Shown here one piece after another: positions 35,468 through 46,379 of a stretch of 64,000 nucleotides of DNA (position 1 is the first letter of the stretch; each line of letters begins with the position of its first letter). Below the pieces are notes generated by a model that was not told where the DNA came from, searched no databases, and saw only the letters and a list, made by a program, of their open reading frames with translations. The stretch is taken from contig NZ_RAHH01000022.1 in NCBI RefSeq assembly GCF_003602095.1, positions 1 through 64,000 of the forward strand, in the 5' to 3' direction. This DNA is from Rahnella woolbedingensis. GTDB lineage: Bacteria > Pseudomonadota > Gammaproteobacteria > Enterobacterales > Enterobacteriaceae. The position numbers were made by a program, and so were the translations under genes.

Positions 35468-38341
35468 TTACTCGTAATCTGACATCGGTACGCAAGAACA
35501 GAACAGGTTTCTGTCTCCGTACACGTCATCCAGACGTTTCACGGTCGGCCAGTACTTGTTGTCGTAACCGGCCGGGAATACCGCCACTTCGCGGGTGTAA
35601 GGATGATTCCAGTCGCTGACCAGCTCGTTCTGCACGTGCGGTGCATTCACCAGCGGGTTGTCTTCCAGCGGCCATTCGCCTTTCGCCACGCGGTCGATTT
35701 CACTGCGGATTGCCAGCAGCGCATCGATAAAGCGATCCAGTTCCACTTTGCTTTCTGATTCAGTTGGCTCAACCATCAGCGTACCTGCCACAGGGAAGGA
35801 CATCGTTGGCGCGTGGAATCCGTAGTCGATCAGACGTTTGGCGATATCCATTTCGCTGATGCCGGTAGTTTCTTTCAGCGGACGGATATCCAGAATGCAT
35901 TCATGCGCCACACGACCATCGCGGCCAGTGTAGAGCACCGGATAGGCGTCCTTCAGGCGGGTGGCGATGTAGTTCGCATTGAGGATCGCAACCTGGCTGG
36001 CTTGTTTCAGACCTTCCGCGCCCATCATGCGGATGTACATCCAGCTGATTGGCAGGATAGAAGCGCTGCCGAACGGTGCCGCAGAAACCGCGCCGTTTTG
36101 GGTCAGTACGCCATCAATCTGCACCACGCTGTGACCCGGAACGAACGGAGCCAGATGCGATTTCACGCCGATAGGACCCATACCCGGGCCGCCACCGCCG
36201 TGCGGAATACAGAAGGTTTTATGCAGGTTGAGGTGCGAAACGTCCGCGCCGATGTAGCCCGGCGTCGTGATGCCGACCTGGGCGTTCATGTTCGCGCCGT
36301 CGAGGTAAACCTGACCGCCGTACTGATGCACAATCTGGCAAACTTCGCGGATGGTTTCTTCGTAAACGCCATGCGTTGACGGGTAAGTCACCATAATACA
36401 AGACAGTTCGTCGCCTGCTTTCGCCGCTTTCTCACGCAGGTCACTCAGGTCGATGTTGCCCTGTTTGTCGCACGCGACCACCACCACAGTCATGCTCGCC
36501 ATCTGCGCGGATGCCGGGTTAGTGCCGTGCGCTGAACTTGGGATCAGACAGATGTGACGGCTGCTTTCGTTACGGCTTTCGTGGTAGCGGCGGATAGCCA
36601 GCAGACCGGCATATTCGCCCTGTGCGCCGGAGTTTGGCTGCATACAAACCGCGTCGTAACCGGTGAGCTGAACCAGCCATTGTGACAGCTGACCAATCAT
36701 TTGCTGATAACCGCCAGCCTGTTCTGTCGGGCAGAACGGATGCAGTTCAGCGAATTCCGGCCAGGTAATCGGGATCATTTCTGCTGCAGCATTCAGTTTC
36801 ATGGTGCAGGAGCCCAGCGGGATCATCGCCTGATTCAGCGCCAGATCCTTTTTCTCCAGACGGTGCATATAACGCATCATCTCGGTTTCGCTGTGGTACT
36901 GGTTGAAGACCGGATGGGTGAGGATCGGGTTCACACGCAGCATCGCCGCAGGAATGGAGTTGCTGTCAGTCGATGCAGCTTTGTCCAGTTTGTCGATGTC
37001 CAGGCCGTTGTCGTCACCCAGCAGGGCAGCGAACAGCACCTGAACGTCTTCGCGGGAGGTCGCTTCATCGAGGGTGATACCGACCGCGCCGTGAATATCG
37101 GTACGCAGGTTCAGACCGAAGCTCAGCGCGCGTTCCAGCACGGCGGCTTTGTCTTTGACTTCAACGGTCAGCGTGTCGAACCAGGTGTTGTGGCGCAGCG
37201 TCAGGCCGCCCTGTTTCAGGCCTGCGGCCAGAATGTCGGTCAGGCGGTGAATGCGTGACGCAATGCGTTTCAGGCCTTCAGGGCCGTGGAATACCGCATA
37301 CAGGCTGGCAATGTTGGCCAGTAAAACCTGCGAGGTACAGATGTTAGAGTTGGCTTTCTCGCGGCGGATATGTTGCTCGCGGGTCTGCATCGCCATGCGC
37401 AGTGCAGTTTTGCCAGCAGCATCACGGGAAACCCCGATAATACGGCCCGGCATGGAACGTTTGAATTCGTCTACGCAGGCGAAGAAAGCCGCGTGCGGAC
37501 CGCCGTAACCCATCGGCACGCCAAAGCGTTGCGCGGAGCCGAAGACCACGTCTGCGCCCTGCTTGCCCGGTGCGGCCAGCAGCACCAGTGCCATAATATC
37601 AGCGGCAACGCTGGTGATAATTTTGCGGGATTTAAGCTCACCTAGCAGCGCCGTGTAATCGTGCACTTCGCCGGTAGTGCCAACCTGCTGTAACAGCACG
37701 CCGAACACGCCTTCCAGCTCGAGCACTTTTTCGGCTTTATCGACGATGATGTCAAAACCGAACGTTTCCGCACGGGTGCGAACGACGTCCAGCGTTTGCG
37801 GATGTACGTCGTCAGCCACGAAGAAACGGTTAGCGTCTTTCAGTTTGCTGGCGCGTTTTGCCAGTGCCATCGCTTCGGCGGCAGCAGTCGCTTCGTCGAG
37901 CAAAGAGGCAGAAGCCAGATCCAGACCGGTCAGATCTAATGTCAGTTGCTGGAAGTTCAGCAGCGCTTCAAGACGGCCCTGAGATACTTCCGGCTGATAC
38001 GGGGTATACGCGGTGTACCAGCCCGGATTTTCCAGCATGTTGCGCAGGATAACCGGCGGCGTCAGCACCGCGCTGTAGCCCATACCGATGTAGGATTTGT
38101 AGCGCTGGTTCTGGCTGGCAATGGCTTTCAGCTCAGCCAGAGCCTGATGTTCCGTCACGGCATCGCCGACGGCCGGTGGTCCCGGCAACTGAATATCGAC
38201 CGGAACGATCTGCTGGATCAGCGCGTTTAAGGAATCCGCACCGACCGTTTCCAGCATCTGTTGCTGCTGCTGGGAAGACGGACCGATATGGCGGCCGATA
38301 AAGGCTTCGCTGTGTTCGAGTTGGCTGAGAGTCTGAGTCAT
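35468..38341 (-). CDS. gcvP: Glycine dehydrogenase (decarboxylating), P protein
   Basis: The 957-aa PLP enzyme has the same length as K-12 GcvP and consists of two homologous aminotransferase-fold halves. The PLP lysine lies in [18 protein letters not shown] near residue 705; the N-terminal [14 protein letters not shown] and [20 protein letters not shown] segments are typical. It decarboxylates glycine and passes the aminomethyl group to lipoyl-GcvH. Last in gcvT-gcvH-gcvP; the 107-bp gap before it contains a GC-rich hairpin. Confidence 0.97.
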   Translation of the reverse strand: MTQTLSQLEHSEAFIGRHIGPSSQQQQQMLETVGADSLNALIQQIVPVDIQLPGPPAVGDAVTEHQALAELKAIASQNQRYKSYIGMGYSAVLTPPVILRNMLENPGWYTAYTPYQPEVSQGRLEALLNFQQLTLDLTGLDLASASLLDEATAAAEAMALAKRASKLKDANRFFVADDVHPQTLDVVRTRAETFGFDIIVDKAEKVLELEGVFGVLLQQVGTTGEVHDYTALLGELKSRKIITSVAADIMALVLLAAPGKQGADVVFGSAQRFGVPMGYGGPHAAFFACVDEFKRSMPGRIIGVSRDAAGKTALRMAMQTREQHIRREKANSNICTSQVLLANIASLYAVFHGPEGLKRIASRIHRLTDILAAGLKQGGLTLRHNTWFDTLTVEVKDKAAVLERALSFGLNLRTDIHGAVGITLDEATSREDVQVLFAALLGDDNGLDIDKLDKAASTDSNSIPAAMLRVNPILTHPVFNQYHSETEMMRYMHRLEKKDLALNQAMIPLGSCTMKLNAAAEMIPITWPEFAELHPFCPTEQAGGYQQMIGQLSQWLVQLTGYDAVCMQPNSGAQGEYAGLLAIRRYHESRNESSRHICLIPSSAHGTNPASAQMASMTVVVVACDKQGNIDLSDLREKAAKAGDELSCIMVTYPSTHGVYEETIREVCQIVHQYGGQVYLDGANMNAQVGITTPGYIGADVSHLNLHKTFCIPHGGGGPGMGPIGVKSHLAPFVPGHSVVQIDGVLTQNGAVSAAPFGSASILPISWMYIRMMGAEGLKQASQVAILNANYIATRLKDAYPVLYTGRDGRVAHECILDIRPLKETTGISEMDIAKRLIDYGFHAPTMSFPVAGTLMVEPTESESKVELDRFIDALLAIRSEIDRVAKGEWPLEDNPLVNAPHVQNELVSDWNHPYTREVAVFPAGYDNKYWPTVKRLDDVYGDRNLFCSCVPMSDYE

Positions 38342-38404
38342 TTGCTACGCATTCCTGAAATCTGCTGGAGGTGTCTTGGGATACTGACAAAAGCTACGGG
38401 TCTG

Positions 38405-38434
38405 GATGTGCCCCGCAAGCGGGTTGCGGGGCGG
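38405..38434. other. Hairpin in gcvH-gcvP gap
   Basis: GCCCCGCAA and TTGCGGGGC pair around a GCGGG loop. There is no T-run, so it is more likely an mRNA-stability or processing element than a terminator. Confidence 0.5.
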
Positions 38435-38448
38435 TCTTGCAATCTTTC

Positions 38449-38835
38449 TTATTCGTCTACGGAAGCAGCGTAGGCCTGTGCATCAAGCAGATTAGCCAGT
38501 TCGCTTTCGTCTGACGCTTTAATCTGGAACAGGAAGCCAGTGCCGTATGGCTCGCTGTTGACCAGCTCCGGGGAACCTTCAAGTTCGCCGTTAACAGCAA
38601 CGATTTCGCCACTGATTGGAGAGTAAATATCGGAAGCCGCTTTAACGGATTCCGCCACGGCGCAGTCTTCACCGGCAGCTACTTCGCGCCCCACTTCTGG
38701 CAGATCCACGAAAACCATGTCGCCCAGTAATTCCTGCGCGTGTTCGGTGATGCCTACGGTGTAAACGCCGTTGCCTTCTGAACGGACCCATTCGTGGGAA
38801 GGGGCGTATTTCAAATCTGCTGGAACGTTGCTCAT
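38449..38835 (-). CDS. gcvH: Glycine cleavage H protein
   Basis: The 128-aa lipoyl carrier has the [13 protein letters not shown] motif with lipoylated Lys65 (counting Met). The fold is the small hammerhead lipoyl domain, starting [18 protein letters not shown]. It shuttles the aminomethyl and dihydrolipoyl states between GcvP, GcvT and Lpd. It lies between gcvT (62 bp) and gcvP, as in all enterics. Confidence 0.97.
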   Translation of the reverse strand: MSNVPADLKYAPSHEWVRSEGNGVYTVGITEHAQELLGDMVFVDLPEVGREVAAGEDCAVAESVKAASDIYSPISGEIVAVNGELEGSPELVNSEPYGTGFLFQIKASDESELANLLDAQAYAASVDE

Positions 38836-38897
38836 TATACTTTCTCCAAAAAAGTGCTTAATTCAGCGTTAACTGGATAATTTTTATGACGAATTCT

Positions 38898-39995
38898 TTA
38901 CTGCGCCAGCGGTTTGCCATTACGGACAAAACCTGGCTTGGTGACTTTCACCGGCATTTCGCGGTTACGGATTTGCACAATGGCGTGTTCGCCAATGCCC
39001 GCCGGAACGCGTGCCAGAGCAATACTGTAGCCCAGCGTCGGAGAGAATGAGCCGCTGGTGATCACGCCTTCCAGCGTATTGCCTGCACTGTCGGTGAATC
39101 GCACCGGCAGTTCGTTACGCAGTACGCCTTTTTCGGTCATCACCAGGCCGACCAGTTGCTCGGAGCCCTGCTCGCGCTGTCTTTCCAGGGCGTCACGGCC
39201 AATAAAGTTGCGGTCTTCAGGCGTCCACGCGATGGTCCAACCCATGTTGGCTGCCAGGGGCGAAACACCTTCGTCCATTTCCTGACCGTAAAGATTCATG
39301 CCCGCTTCCAGACGCAACGTGTCGCGCGCGCCCAGACCGGCAGGTTTCACGCCTGCTGCCAGCAGTTTCTGCCAGAAATCGGCAACCTGTTCCTGCGGCA
39401 GTGCGATTTCATAACCTGCTTCACCGGTGTAACCGGTGGTGGCGATAAAGAGATCGCCTGCCTGCACGCCGAAGAACGGTTTCATGCCCGCGACGGCTTG
39501 TTTTTGTTCAGCGGTAAACAGGGTTTCTGCTTTTTCTTTTGCATGAGGCCCCTGCACGGCTACCAGCGCCAGATCATCACGCACGGTCAGTTCGATGCCA
39601 TACGGTTCTGCATGCTGCGAAATCCATGCCAGATCTTTCTCGCGGGTGGCGGAGTTCACCACCAGACGGAAGTAATTTTCATTGAGGAAATAGACAATCA
39701 GATCGTCAATCACGCCGCCGGATGCATTGAGCATGCCGGTGTACAGCGCTTTACCGGGAACGGTAAGTTTGGCGACGTCGTTCGCCAGAAGGTAACGGAG
39801 GAATTCACGGGTACGGGCACCGTGGAGATCGACAATGGTCATGTGCGAGACGTCAAACATACCCGCATCCTGACGCACGATGTGGTGTTCATCCAGCTGA
39901 GAGCCATAATGCAAAGGCATCATCCAGCCGTGGAAATCGACCATACGCGCGCCGCACGCAACATGTTGTTCATAAAGCTGAGTCTGCTTAACCAT
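38898..39995 (-). CDS. gcvT: Aminomethyltransferase (T protein)
   Basis: The 365-aa folate-dependent enzyme matches K-12 GcvT nearly throughout: [20 protein letters not shown] near the N terminus, [22 protein letters not shown] with the catalytic Asp near 101, and [13 protein letters not shown]. It releases ammonia and forms 5,10-methylene-THF. The ATG at 39995 has GAGGAAT upstream and the family start; an in-frame start 84 bases earlier adds unrelated residues. First gene of the gcv operon; control by GcvA, Lrp and PurR is known in K-12 but sites were not verified here. Confidence 0.96.
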   Translation of the reverse strand: MVKQTQLYEQHVACGARMVDFHGWMMPLHYGSQLDEHHIVRQDAGMFDVSHMTIVDLHGARTREFLRYLLANDVAKLTVPGKALYTGMLNASGGVIDDLIVYFLNENYFRLVVNSATREKDLAWISQHAEPYGIELTVRDDLALVAVQGPHAKEKAETLFTAEQKQAVAGMKPFFGVQAGDLFIATTGYTGEAGYEIALPQEQVADFWQKLLAAGVKPAGLGARDTLRLEAGMNLYGQEMDEGVSPLAANMGWTIAWTPEDRNFIGRDALERQREQGSEQLVGLVMTEKGVLRNELPVRFTDSAGNTLEGVITSGSFSPTLGYSIALARVPAGIGEHAIVQIRNREMPVKVTKPGFVRNGKPLAQ

Positions 39996-40305
39996 CTTAT
40001 TCCTCATTGAATTAAGTGCATAAACGGTACACCGCGCAAACGATACCTTTTCTTGGACGTTACCACTGAATAAGCTCACTAACCATAAGTTAAAATATGC
40101 AAAGCAGAGATAATGTCAGTGATTTCACAGGGGCATTGTGCAGAGTTTTTGACTGGAAAACTGAGGTTTATGGCGCAAAATCTACAAATAAACATCAAAA
40201 GTATCGATGTTATATAACGGCAAGGCCGGATTTCTCACCATTTGCAGAATAAGAAACCCGACCCCGGATTAGAAAATGTAATGGAAAAATTGAGCTGAAA
40301 TTAGA
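39996..40305. other. gcv promoter region and ubiI 3' flank
   Basis: 310 bp between ubiI and gcvT, AT-rich near 40080-40300. It should hold the gcv promoter with GcvA and Lrp sites. I see several ATTAG/CTAAT-like words near 40265-40310 but no motif clear enough to call. No glycine riboswitch fold was recognised. Confidence 0.4.
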
Positions 40306-41532
40306 TTATTTCAATCGAACCGAATCATCCTGTAACCACTCAGGTAAATCATTGAGCCCCATCGCCTGACGGACCAGTTTCGGTTTAACGCCCGGCAGGG
40401 AATCGGCCAGCGTCAGGCCGATATCACGCAGCAGTTTCTTGGCAGGATTGTCACCGGCAAACAGTTCGCGAAAGCCCTGCATACCCGCCAGCATCAGCGC
40501 GGCGCTGTGTTTACGGCGGCGCTCGTAGCGGCGCAGGTACATGTGCTGGCCGAAATCTTTGCCTTCTTTTTGCAGGCGTTTGATTTCTGAAGCCAGCTCA
40601 GCAGCATCCATGAAACCTAAGTTGACGCCCTGACCGGCCAGCGGATGGACGGTATGCGCAGCATCTCCGACCAGCGCCAGACGTTGCCCGGCAAAACTGC
40701 GGGCATAACGGCCGGTCAGCGGGAAGGTCATACGTTCGCTTTGTACAGTACAAACGCCCAGACGCAGGTCAAAGGTGCTGGCGAGGATTTTGTTGAACTC
40801 CTCAGGCTCCAGCGCGCTCAGGCGCTGCGCTTCATCTGGCGAAACTGACCAGACGATAGAAGACAAATGGGCATCAGCCAGCGGCAGAAATGCCAGAATG
40901 CCTTCACCGTGGAAGACCTGGCGTGCAACAGACTGGTGCGGTTCTTCAGTGCGGATGGTCGCAACCAGTGCATGATGGCGATAATCCCAGAACGTCAGCG
41001 GAATGTCGGCATGCTGACGCAACCATGACTGCGCGCCGTCCGCACCGACCACCAGCCGAGCGCTGAGCTGCCGGTCATCACTGAGGGTAATGAACGCTTC
41101 ATTTTCGCCCCACGCCACATTCTTCAGGGTCGCTGGTGCGAGCAAAGTGATGTCGGAACATTTTTCCGCACGTTGCCACAAGGCACGGTGGATCACCTGA
41201 TTTTCGATAATGTGGCCAAGATGACTGAAACCGTACTCTTCGCCGCGGAACGCGATTTTGCCGAAGCTGTCGCGATCCCAGACTTCCATCCCCTGATAGG
41301 CATTCGCGCGCTGAGCAATAATGTTGTCCCAGACGCCGATAAATTTCAGCAGACGTTCACTGGCAGCATTAATAGCAGAAACCCGCAAACCCGGCTGTTC
41401 CGGTAACGGTGAATCGAGATCCGGCTGCTGGTTTTCCAGCACCGCAACACGCAGGCCGCTGCCCTGTAAACCACACGCCAGCGCCAGACCGACCATTCCG
41501 CCACCGGCGATAACCACATCAAAAGATTGCAT
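40306..41532 (-). CDS. ubiI: 2-octaprenylphenol hydroxylase UbiI
   Basis: The 408-aa FAD monooxygenase (formerly VisC) has the Rossmann motif VVIAGGGMVGLALACGL (5-21), a DG motif as VVGADGAQSWLR near 160, and GDAAHTVHPLAGQGVNLGFMD near 290. It performs C5 hydroxylation in ubiquinone biosynthesis within the Ubi complex. It lies 17 bp after ubiH in the ygfB-pepP-ubiH-ubiI operon, the conserved enteric order. Confidence 0.95.
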   Translation of the reverse strand: MQSFDVVIAGGGMVGLALACGLQGSGLRVAVLENQQPDLDSPLPEQPGLRVSAINAASERLLKFIGVWDNIIAQRANAYQGMEVWDRDSFGKIAFRGEEYGFSHLGHIIENQVIHRALWQRAEKCSDITLLAPATLKNVAWGENEAFITLSDDRQLSARLVVGADGAQSWLRQHADIPLTFWDYRHHALVATIRTEEPHQSVARQVFHGEGILAFLPLADAHLSSIVWSVSPDEAQRLSALEPEEFNKILASTFDLRLGVCTVQSERMTFPLTGRYARSFAGQRLALVGDAAHTVHPLAGQGVNLGFMDAAELASEIKRLQKEGKDFGQHMYLRRYERRRKHSAALMLAGMQGFRELFAGDNPAKKLLRDIGLTLADSLPGVKPKLVRQAMGLNDLPEWLQDDSVRLK

Positions 41533-41549
41533 AATTGTTCCTGTAAGGA

Positions 41550-42728
41550 TTAACGGTCAACCCAACCCAGCGTCCTGCGGGTGAAAGCATCGCGCAACGG
41601 CGTAATACCTTCCATCGCCAGCAGACCGAGGTTACGTCCGACCATTAGCGGCAGCCAGCGGTTGGCAAAGAGATGGATAAGGCCATCGGTCACGCCGACG
41701 GTGGCCTGCTGATCGGGCTGACGGCGACGCTGATATTCACTCAGCACGCGATAACTGCCGATATCGGCGCCCTTAGCAGCCGCACCGGACAGCGTTTGTG
41801 CCAGCGTCATGACATCGCGCAGACCGAGGTTAAAGCCCTGTCCGGCAATCGGATGCAGCGTTTGCGCCGCATTGCCGACCAGCGCCAGACGGTGGCTGAT
41901 ATGGCTGTTGGCTTTTTGTAATTGCAGCGGATAACTGAAACGTTTACCGGCCTGTTTCATGGTGCCCAGACGCCAGCCAAACGCATTTTGCAGCTCGCTG
42001 AGGAACTGTGCCTCGCTCCAGTTATCAATTTCTTCTTTCGCTTCACGCGGATGACACCAGACCAGAGAACTGCGGCCATCGGACATCGGCAGCAGTGCCA
42101 GCGGTCCGTGTTTGGTGAAGCGCTCGAAAGCACGGTTGTTGTGCGGCTCGCTGGTCGCCACGTTAGCGATGACGGCAATCTGGCCATAATCTTCACGCTG
42201 CCAGCCAATGTTGCAGGCTTTTGCCAGCGAAGAATGCGAACCGTCAGCGGCGACAAGCAACTGTGCGTGCAGCGTTTCGCCGGTATCGAGCGTTACGCTG
42301 GCAGAATCTTGCGAGCGCGCGACATCCGTGACTTTCGCCGGACAATGCAGCGTCACGCCGGGCGCATTTTTCAGCATGGCAAACAGGCGTTTGCCAACTT
42401 CGTGCAGCTCAACCACCTGTCCCAGCGCTTCCACGCCGTAATGGGCGGCATTGAGATTCACAAAGGCCGCATGACCGCGGTCACTGACATGAATATCACG
42501 GATGGGCGTGGCGATAGCCTTCAGCGCAGGCCAGATGCCGACGCGGGCTAATTGCTGACAGGTTCCCTGCGCCAGCGCAATCGAGCGGGCATCAAAACCC
42601 GGATGCCCGTGATGTTCCGGCGCAGTGGCTTCCACCAGATGCACCGGTAAACTGCCTTTCGTCAGCGAGGAAATTGCCAGCGCCAGAGAGGCACCGGTCA
42701 TTCCGCCGCCAACAATTACGATGCTCAT
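41550..42728 (-). CDS. ubiH: 2-octaprenyl-6-methoxyphenol hydroxylase UbiH
   Basis: The 392-aa FAD monooxygenase carries IVIVGGGMTGASLALAIS (3-20), VAADGSHSSLAKA near 160 and GNAAQTLHPIAGQGFNLGLRD near 285. It hydroxylates the quinone ring at C1 in ubiquinone synthesis and is a paralogue of UbiI next to it. The ATG lies one base after the pepP stop, so translation is coupled. Confidence 0.95.
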   Translation of the reverse strand: MSIVIVGGGMTGASLALAISSLTKGSLPVHLVEATAPEHHGHPGFDARSIALAQGTCQQLARVGIWPALKAIATPIRDIHVSDRGHAAFVNLNAAHYGVEALGQVVELHEVGKRLFAMLKNAPGVTLHCPAKVTDVARSQDSASVTLDTGETLHAQLLVAADGSHSSLAKACNIGWQREDYGQIAVIANVATSEPHNNRAFERFTKHGPLALLPMSDGRSSLVWCHPREAKEEIDNWSEAQFLSELQNAFGWRLGTMKQAGKRFSYPLQLQKANSHISHRLALVGNAAQTLHPIAGQGFNLGLRDVMTLAQTLSGAAAKGADIGSYRVLSEYQRRRQPDQQATVGVTDGLIHLFANRWLPLMVGRNLGLLAMEGITPLRDAFTRRTLGWVDR

Positions 42729-42729
42729 A

Positions 42730-44046
42730 TTATTTCTGTGCCGCCGCCATTAACGCTTCAATATCATCGGCTTCTTTCACCACATCGCCGGTCAGGATTT
42801 CAATGCCGGTGGCGGTGATCAGAATGTCGTCTTCGATGCGGATACCGATACCACGGTACGCTTCCGGTACGTCAGCGTCCGGCGCGATATACAGACCCGG
42901 TTCAACGGTCAGTACCATACCCGGTTCCAGCGTACGGCTGCGGTCAACTGAACCATAATGACCGACGTCATGAACGTCCAGCCCCAGCCAGTGAGACAAA
43001 CCGTGCATAAAGAACTGGCGGTGTGCCTGCTCCGCGTACAGGGTCTCAACGTCGCCTTTCATCACGCCCAGCTTCACCAGACCTTCAATCATGACGCGCA
43101 CTGCGGCTTCGGTCGCGGCCTGAATGCTGCTGCCCGGCCCGAAGACTTCCAGCGCTTTATATTCTGACGCCAGAACGATGTCGTAGATTTCACGCTGCGC
43201 TTTACTGAATTTACCGTTCACCGGGAACGTACGGGTGATATCACCGGCATAGCCACGATATTCACAACCGGCGTCGATCAGAACTAAATCGCCGTCACGC
43301 AGTTCGCATTCGTTTTCGGTGTAATGCAGGATGCAGCCGTTTTCGCCGCCGCCCACAATGGTGTTGTAGGAGGGATAACGCGCGCCGTGGCGGTTAAATT
43401 CGTGGTGAATCTCGCCTTCGAGCTGGTATTCAAACATGCCCGGCTGGCATTTTTCCATCGCACGGGTATGAGCCAGCGCGGTGATTTCTCCGGCGCGGCG
43501 CAGGATGGCGATTTCTTCCGCCGATTTAAACAGGCGCATGTCGTGCACCCACGGACGCCAGTCGATGACGGTTGCCGGAGCAGAGAAGTTCTGACGGAAA
43601 CCTTTGCGTAGTTTTTCCATGGCACGGTTTACGATTTCGTCGGCATAGGCGTAATCGCCCTGCGCGTGATACATCACATCAAGGCCGTTAAACAGCAGAT
43701 GAAGCTGGTCGTTGATATCGTCAAAAGGCAACGCTTTAGTCACGCCAAGTTTGGCGGGCGCAGCTTCCTGACCTAAACGACGACCAAACCAGATTTCAGC
43801 GGTGAGATCACGCACGCGGTTGAACAGCACGCTGTGGTTATGATTTTCATCACTTTTCACCAGGATCAGCACCGCTTGCGGTTCATTGAAACCGGTGAAG
43901 TACCAGAAATCACTGCTCTGACGATACGGGTATTCACTGTCGGCACTGCGTGGTGCTTCCGGCGCAGAAAAAATTATCGCAGCGCTTCCCGGTGCCATCT
44001 TCGCTAACAGCGCCTGACGACGATTCTCGTACTCTTGCTGAGTCAT
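42730..44046 (-). CDS. pepP: Xaa-Pro aminopeptidase
   Basis: The 438-aa cytosolic metallopeptidase has an N-terminal domain (1-170) and a C-terminal pita-bread domain with manganese ligands visible in VLIDAGCEYRGYAGDITRTF (two Asp), HGLSHWLGLDVHD (His), a VEPGLY segment (Glu) and GIRIEDD (Glu). It removes N-terminal residues preceding proline. AGGAG before ATG 44046 fixes the start; a GTG one codon upstream is possible. The operon context ygfB-pepP-ubiH is conserved. Confidence 0.95.
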   Translation of the reverse strand: MTQQEYENRRQALLAKMAPGSAAIIFSAPEAPRSADSEYPYRQSSDFWYFTGFNEPQAVLILVKSDENHNHSVLFNRVRDLTAEIWFGRRLGQEAAPAKLGVTKALPFDDINDQLHLLFNGLDVMYHAQGDYAYADEIVNRAMEKLRKGFRQNFSAPATVIDWRPWVHDMRLFKSAEEIAILRRAGEITALAHTRAMEKCQPGMFEYQLEGEIHHEFNRHGARYPSYNTIVGGGENGCILHYTENECELRDGDLVLIDAGCEYRGYAGDITRTFPVNGKFSKAQREIYDIVLASEYKALEVFGPGSSIQAATEAAVRVMIEGLVKLGVMKGDVETLYAEQAHRQFFMHGLSHWLGLDVHDVGHYGSVDRSRTLEPGMVLTVEPGLYIAPDADVPEAYRGIGIRIEDDILITATGIEILTGDVVKEADDIEALMAAAQK

Positions 44047-44087
44047 CACCTTCTCCTGAAATCGTTTTAATTAATGCATCATTTTAA

Positions 44088-44660
44088 TTAGTGCAATGTA
44101 CGGTGATTTTCCGCGGCCGTCGGGCGGCTGTGACCAAATTCACCGAAGCACAAAATGGCAGCGACGCGAACGTACTCCACCACTTCTTCTAAAGATTGCG
44201 CCAGTTGTTCCTGATCTTCATCTTCGTCGTAACCAAGTTGCGCGATGCTACGCAAATCGTCGATAGCTTCACCGACTTCGCCTTTCACTTTAGCGAGTTT
44301 GGGTTGCATCATGCCCAGACCGAGCAGGTAGTGGTTGACCCATCCGGCCAGCGCATCGGCACGCTCAAAGACGTGTTTTTCATCGTCAGGCATCAGCATT
44401 TTGAATTCGAAGCTGTCATCTTCGAGAGTGTCTGACGTCACTTTGCGCAGTTGTTGCAGCAAATCTGCCAGCGTGTGCGGGAAGGCCATGCCTTCGTTAG
44501 TCAGATCATGCACCATCGTCAGCCAGCTGCCGTCGCGATTGCCACCGCACAGCAAGCCACTGATCAAACCGTGCATTTCTGCTGCGGTCAAAGCAACTGA
44601 TTGTTGTTTCAGGTTTTGATCCAACGAATCGTAAGTAGGGTAAGTATTCTCAATAGACAT
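44088..44660 (-). CDS. ygfB: UPF0149 family protein YgfB
   Basis: The 190-aa acidic protein of the UPF0149/YecA-like family begins [13 protein letters not shown] and contains [18 protein letters not shown] and a [19 protein letters not shown]-like segment (here [10 protein letters not shown]), plus a very acidic [10 protein letters not shown] stretch near 150. It has no assigned activity in K-12; in Pseudomonas a homologue affects AmpDh3 and beta-lactam response. First gene before pepP and divergent from zapA. An alternative ATG lies two codons upstream. Confidence 0.9.
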   Translation of the reverse strand: MSIENTYPTYDSLDQNLKQQSVALTAAEMHGLISGLLCGGNRDGSWLTMVHDLTNEGMAFPHTLADLLQQLRKVTSDTLEDDSFEFKMLMPDDEKHVFERADALAGWVNHYLLGLGMMQPKLAKVKGEVGEAIDDLRSIAQLGYDEDEDQEQLAQSLEEVVEYVRVAAILCFGEFGHSRPTAAENHRTLH

Positions 44661-44913
44661 GCGCATTCGCCATCGTTGGCTGGTTAAGTTCGTGTTATGC
44701 TACCACCAAGGTCTGTCGTAGTACCAGATTAGCAGCCCGCGATCGGGTGGTATAAGACATGAATGGCACGCCCTGAACAATCGGGCAGCAGTCAGTCGGT
44801 CATGGGGTTGTAACCTGGTATTGAGATAGTTATAGTGGCGCCCGCTTCCAACATCCTGCGCCAGGTCGTAGTGGTCACGTTGGGGCGGACGAATAATTTA
44901 GCAGGAAGGTGGC
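44661..44913. promoter_or_regulatory. Divergent ygfB/zapA promoter region
   Basis: 253 bp between divergent genes. A GGAAGG ribosome site for zapA is at 44904-44909. No individual -10/-35 pair stands out enough to call. Confidence 0.4.
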
Positions 44914-45243
44914 ATGTCTGCACAACCGGTAGATATTCAAATTTTTGGTCGCTCTTTACGAGTGAATTGTCCGCCAGAACAACAGGAAGCACTGAATCTG
45001 GCAGCTGATGATCTTAATCAGCGGTTGCAAGATCTGAAAGTTCGCACTAGAGTCACCAATACAGAGCAACTGGTTTTCATCGCGGCATTGAACGTATGTC
45101 ACGAACTTGCTCAGGAAAGGTTGAAAACACGCGACTACGCATCCAATATGGAACAACGTATCCGGATGTTGCAACAAACCATCGAGCAGGCATTGCTCGA
45201 ACAAGGTCGGATCTCTGAACGTGAAGGGGCGCCTTTCGAATAA
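44914..45243 (+). CDS. zapA: Cell division protein ZapA
   Basis: The 109-aa protein starts [20 protein letters not shown] and ends with a long coiled coil (about 60-105, [20 protein letters not shown] onward), matching K-12 ZapA (109 aa). ZapA binds FtsZ and cross-links filaments at the midcell Z ring. It is followed at once by the 6S RNA gene, the universal gammaproteobacterial arrangement. Confidence 0.96.
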   Translation: MSAQPVDIQIFGRSLRVNCPPEQQEALNLAADDLNQRLQDLKVRTRVTNTEQLVFIAALNVCHELAQERLKTRDYASNMEQRIRMLQQTIEQALLEQGRISEREGAPFE

Positions 45244-45290
45244 CACACGTTGCTGACTGGCTGGTCACAGGTCGTCAGAAACGGTAAAAA

Positions 45291-45474
45291 ATTTCTCTGA
45301 GATGTTCGCCAGCGGGCCCGTCCCCTGAGCCGATAATTAGTACCAACAGAATGTGATGATCCGTAATCGGTGCGCATGCTCGGTCCGTCCGAGAAGCCTA
45401 AAGATTGCGACAGCACGTTCACCTTGAACCATGGGTTCAAGGGTTACAGCCTGCGACGGCATCTCGGAGATTCC
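45291..45474 (+). ncRNA. ssrS: 6S RNA
   Basis: The 184-nt segment starts ATTTCTCTGAGATGTTCGCC and ends CGGCATCTCGGAGATTCC, the complementary ends that form the closing stem. The central GAGCATGCTCGGTCCGTCCGA region (here with CGCATGCTCGG) and CACCTTGAACCATGGGTTCA hairpin match E. coli 6S. 6S RNA mimics an open promoter and sequesters sigma-70 RNA polymerase in stationary phase. zapA upstream and fau downstream confirm identity; fau is co-transcribed in K-12. Confidence 0.96.
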
Positions 45475-45512
45475 CCTTTCTTTCGGTACATCCCTTTCTG
45501 GTGTTTGTATCT

Positions 45513-46109
45513 ATGCCCTACACACCTCTGTTTGCATCAGCCCGACAAACCCTTCGCACTGAAATACGTCAACGCAGAAATAATCTGACCGCTGAGCAGC
45601 AATCGCATTTTGCGCTTCAGGCCGCAGAGCGCGTCGTGACACACCCAAAGATTCAATCCGCAAAAACAATTTCCGTCTTTCTGTCTTTTGATGGCGAGCT
45701 GGATACTAAACCTCTGATCGACCGTTTCTGGCGAGAAGGCAAACAGCTTTGTCTGCCGGTGCTTCACCCTTTCTCTGCGGGCAATTTGCTTTTTCTGCGT
45801 TACACGCCCGATACACCGTTGGTGCGCAATCGCCTCAAAATTCTCGAGCCGCAGCTGGACGTCACGCAGGTCATTCCATTATCACAGCTGGATGTCATCC
45901 TCACGCCGCTGGTCGCCTTCGACAGCACCGGACAGCGCTTAGGTATGGGTGGCGGCTTTTATGACCGTACTCTTGAGCACTGGCAGGAATGCGGGCCATA
46001 TCCGATTGGTCTGGCGCACGATTGCCAGCATGTCGATGCTTTACCGGTGGAACACTGGGATGTGCCGTTACCCGCAGTCATTACGCCCGGGAAAATATGG
46101 ACGTGGTAA
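45513..46109 (+). CDS. fau: 5-formyltetrahydrofolate cyclo-ligase
   Basis: The 198-aa enzyme (YgfA) converts 5-formyl-THF to 5,10-methenyl-THF with ATP. The signature GQRLGMGGGFYDRTLEHW (about 140-158) binds the substrate and nucleotide, and an N-terminal LRTEIRQRRNNLTAEQQ segment is typical. The ATG at 45513 gives the family length; an in-frame start at 45405 would lie inside 6S RNA. It follows ssrS by 38 bp, as in K-12, where this unit is linked to persister formation. Confidence 0.93.
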   Translation: MPYTPLFASARQTLRTEIRQRRNNLTAEQQSHFALQAAERVVTHPKIQSAKTISVFLSFDGELDTKPLIDRFWREGKQLCLPVLHPFSAGNLLFLRYTPDTPLVRNRLKILEPQLDVTQVIPLSQLDVILTPLVAFDSTGQRLGMGGGFYDRTLEHWQECGPYPIGLAHDCQHVDALPVEHWDVPLPAVITPGKIWTW

Positions 46110-46258
46110 TGCCAGGCAAGAAAACATCTCAATAAAGTGCAGATACGACAGAAGTATTGTGCAACCCATTAGTATGTTGTAACTAAGCAAGTTAACTTTC
46201 AACGACGCGCGTAACACATCACAGCTAACTCGTTGAAATAAAGCATATCCTCATTTTA

Positions 46259-46272
46259 TACATACCGTTACA
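46259..46272 (+). promoter_or_regulatory. RstA-box-like site upstream of asr
   Basis: TACATACCGTTACA differs by one base from the RstA consensus TACATNTNGTTACA, which in E. coli activates asr under acid stress. It lies 107 bp before the asr start, a normal activator distance. Confidence 0.65.
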
Positions 46273-46379
46273 CGCCGATACCAATCACTCACGGACAACG
46301 CTGTTCGCCACGCCTATTATCCTCTCACCGGCCCCGCAGTGGGGCAGACACTTAAACCAAAATTCTAAAGGAATACCCA

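Noticed and set aside
39996-40305. Glycine riboswitch upstream of gcvT
   Set aside because: No conserved aptamer core was recognised and enteric gcv operons are normally controlled by GcvA/GcvR and Lrp.
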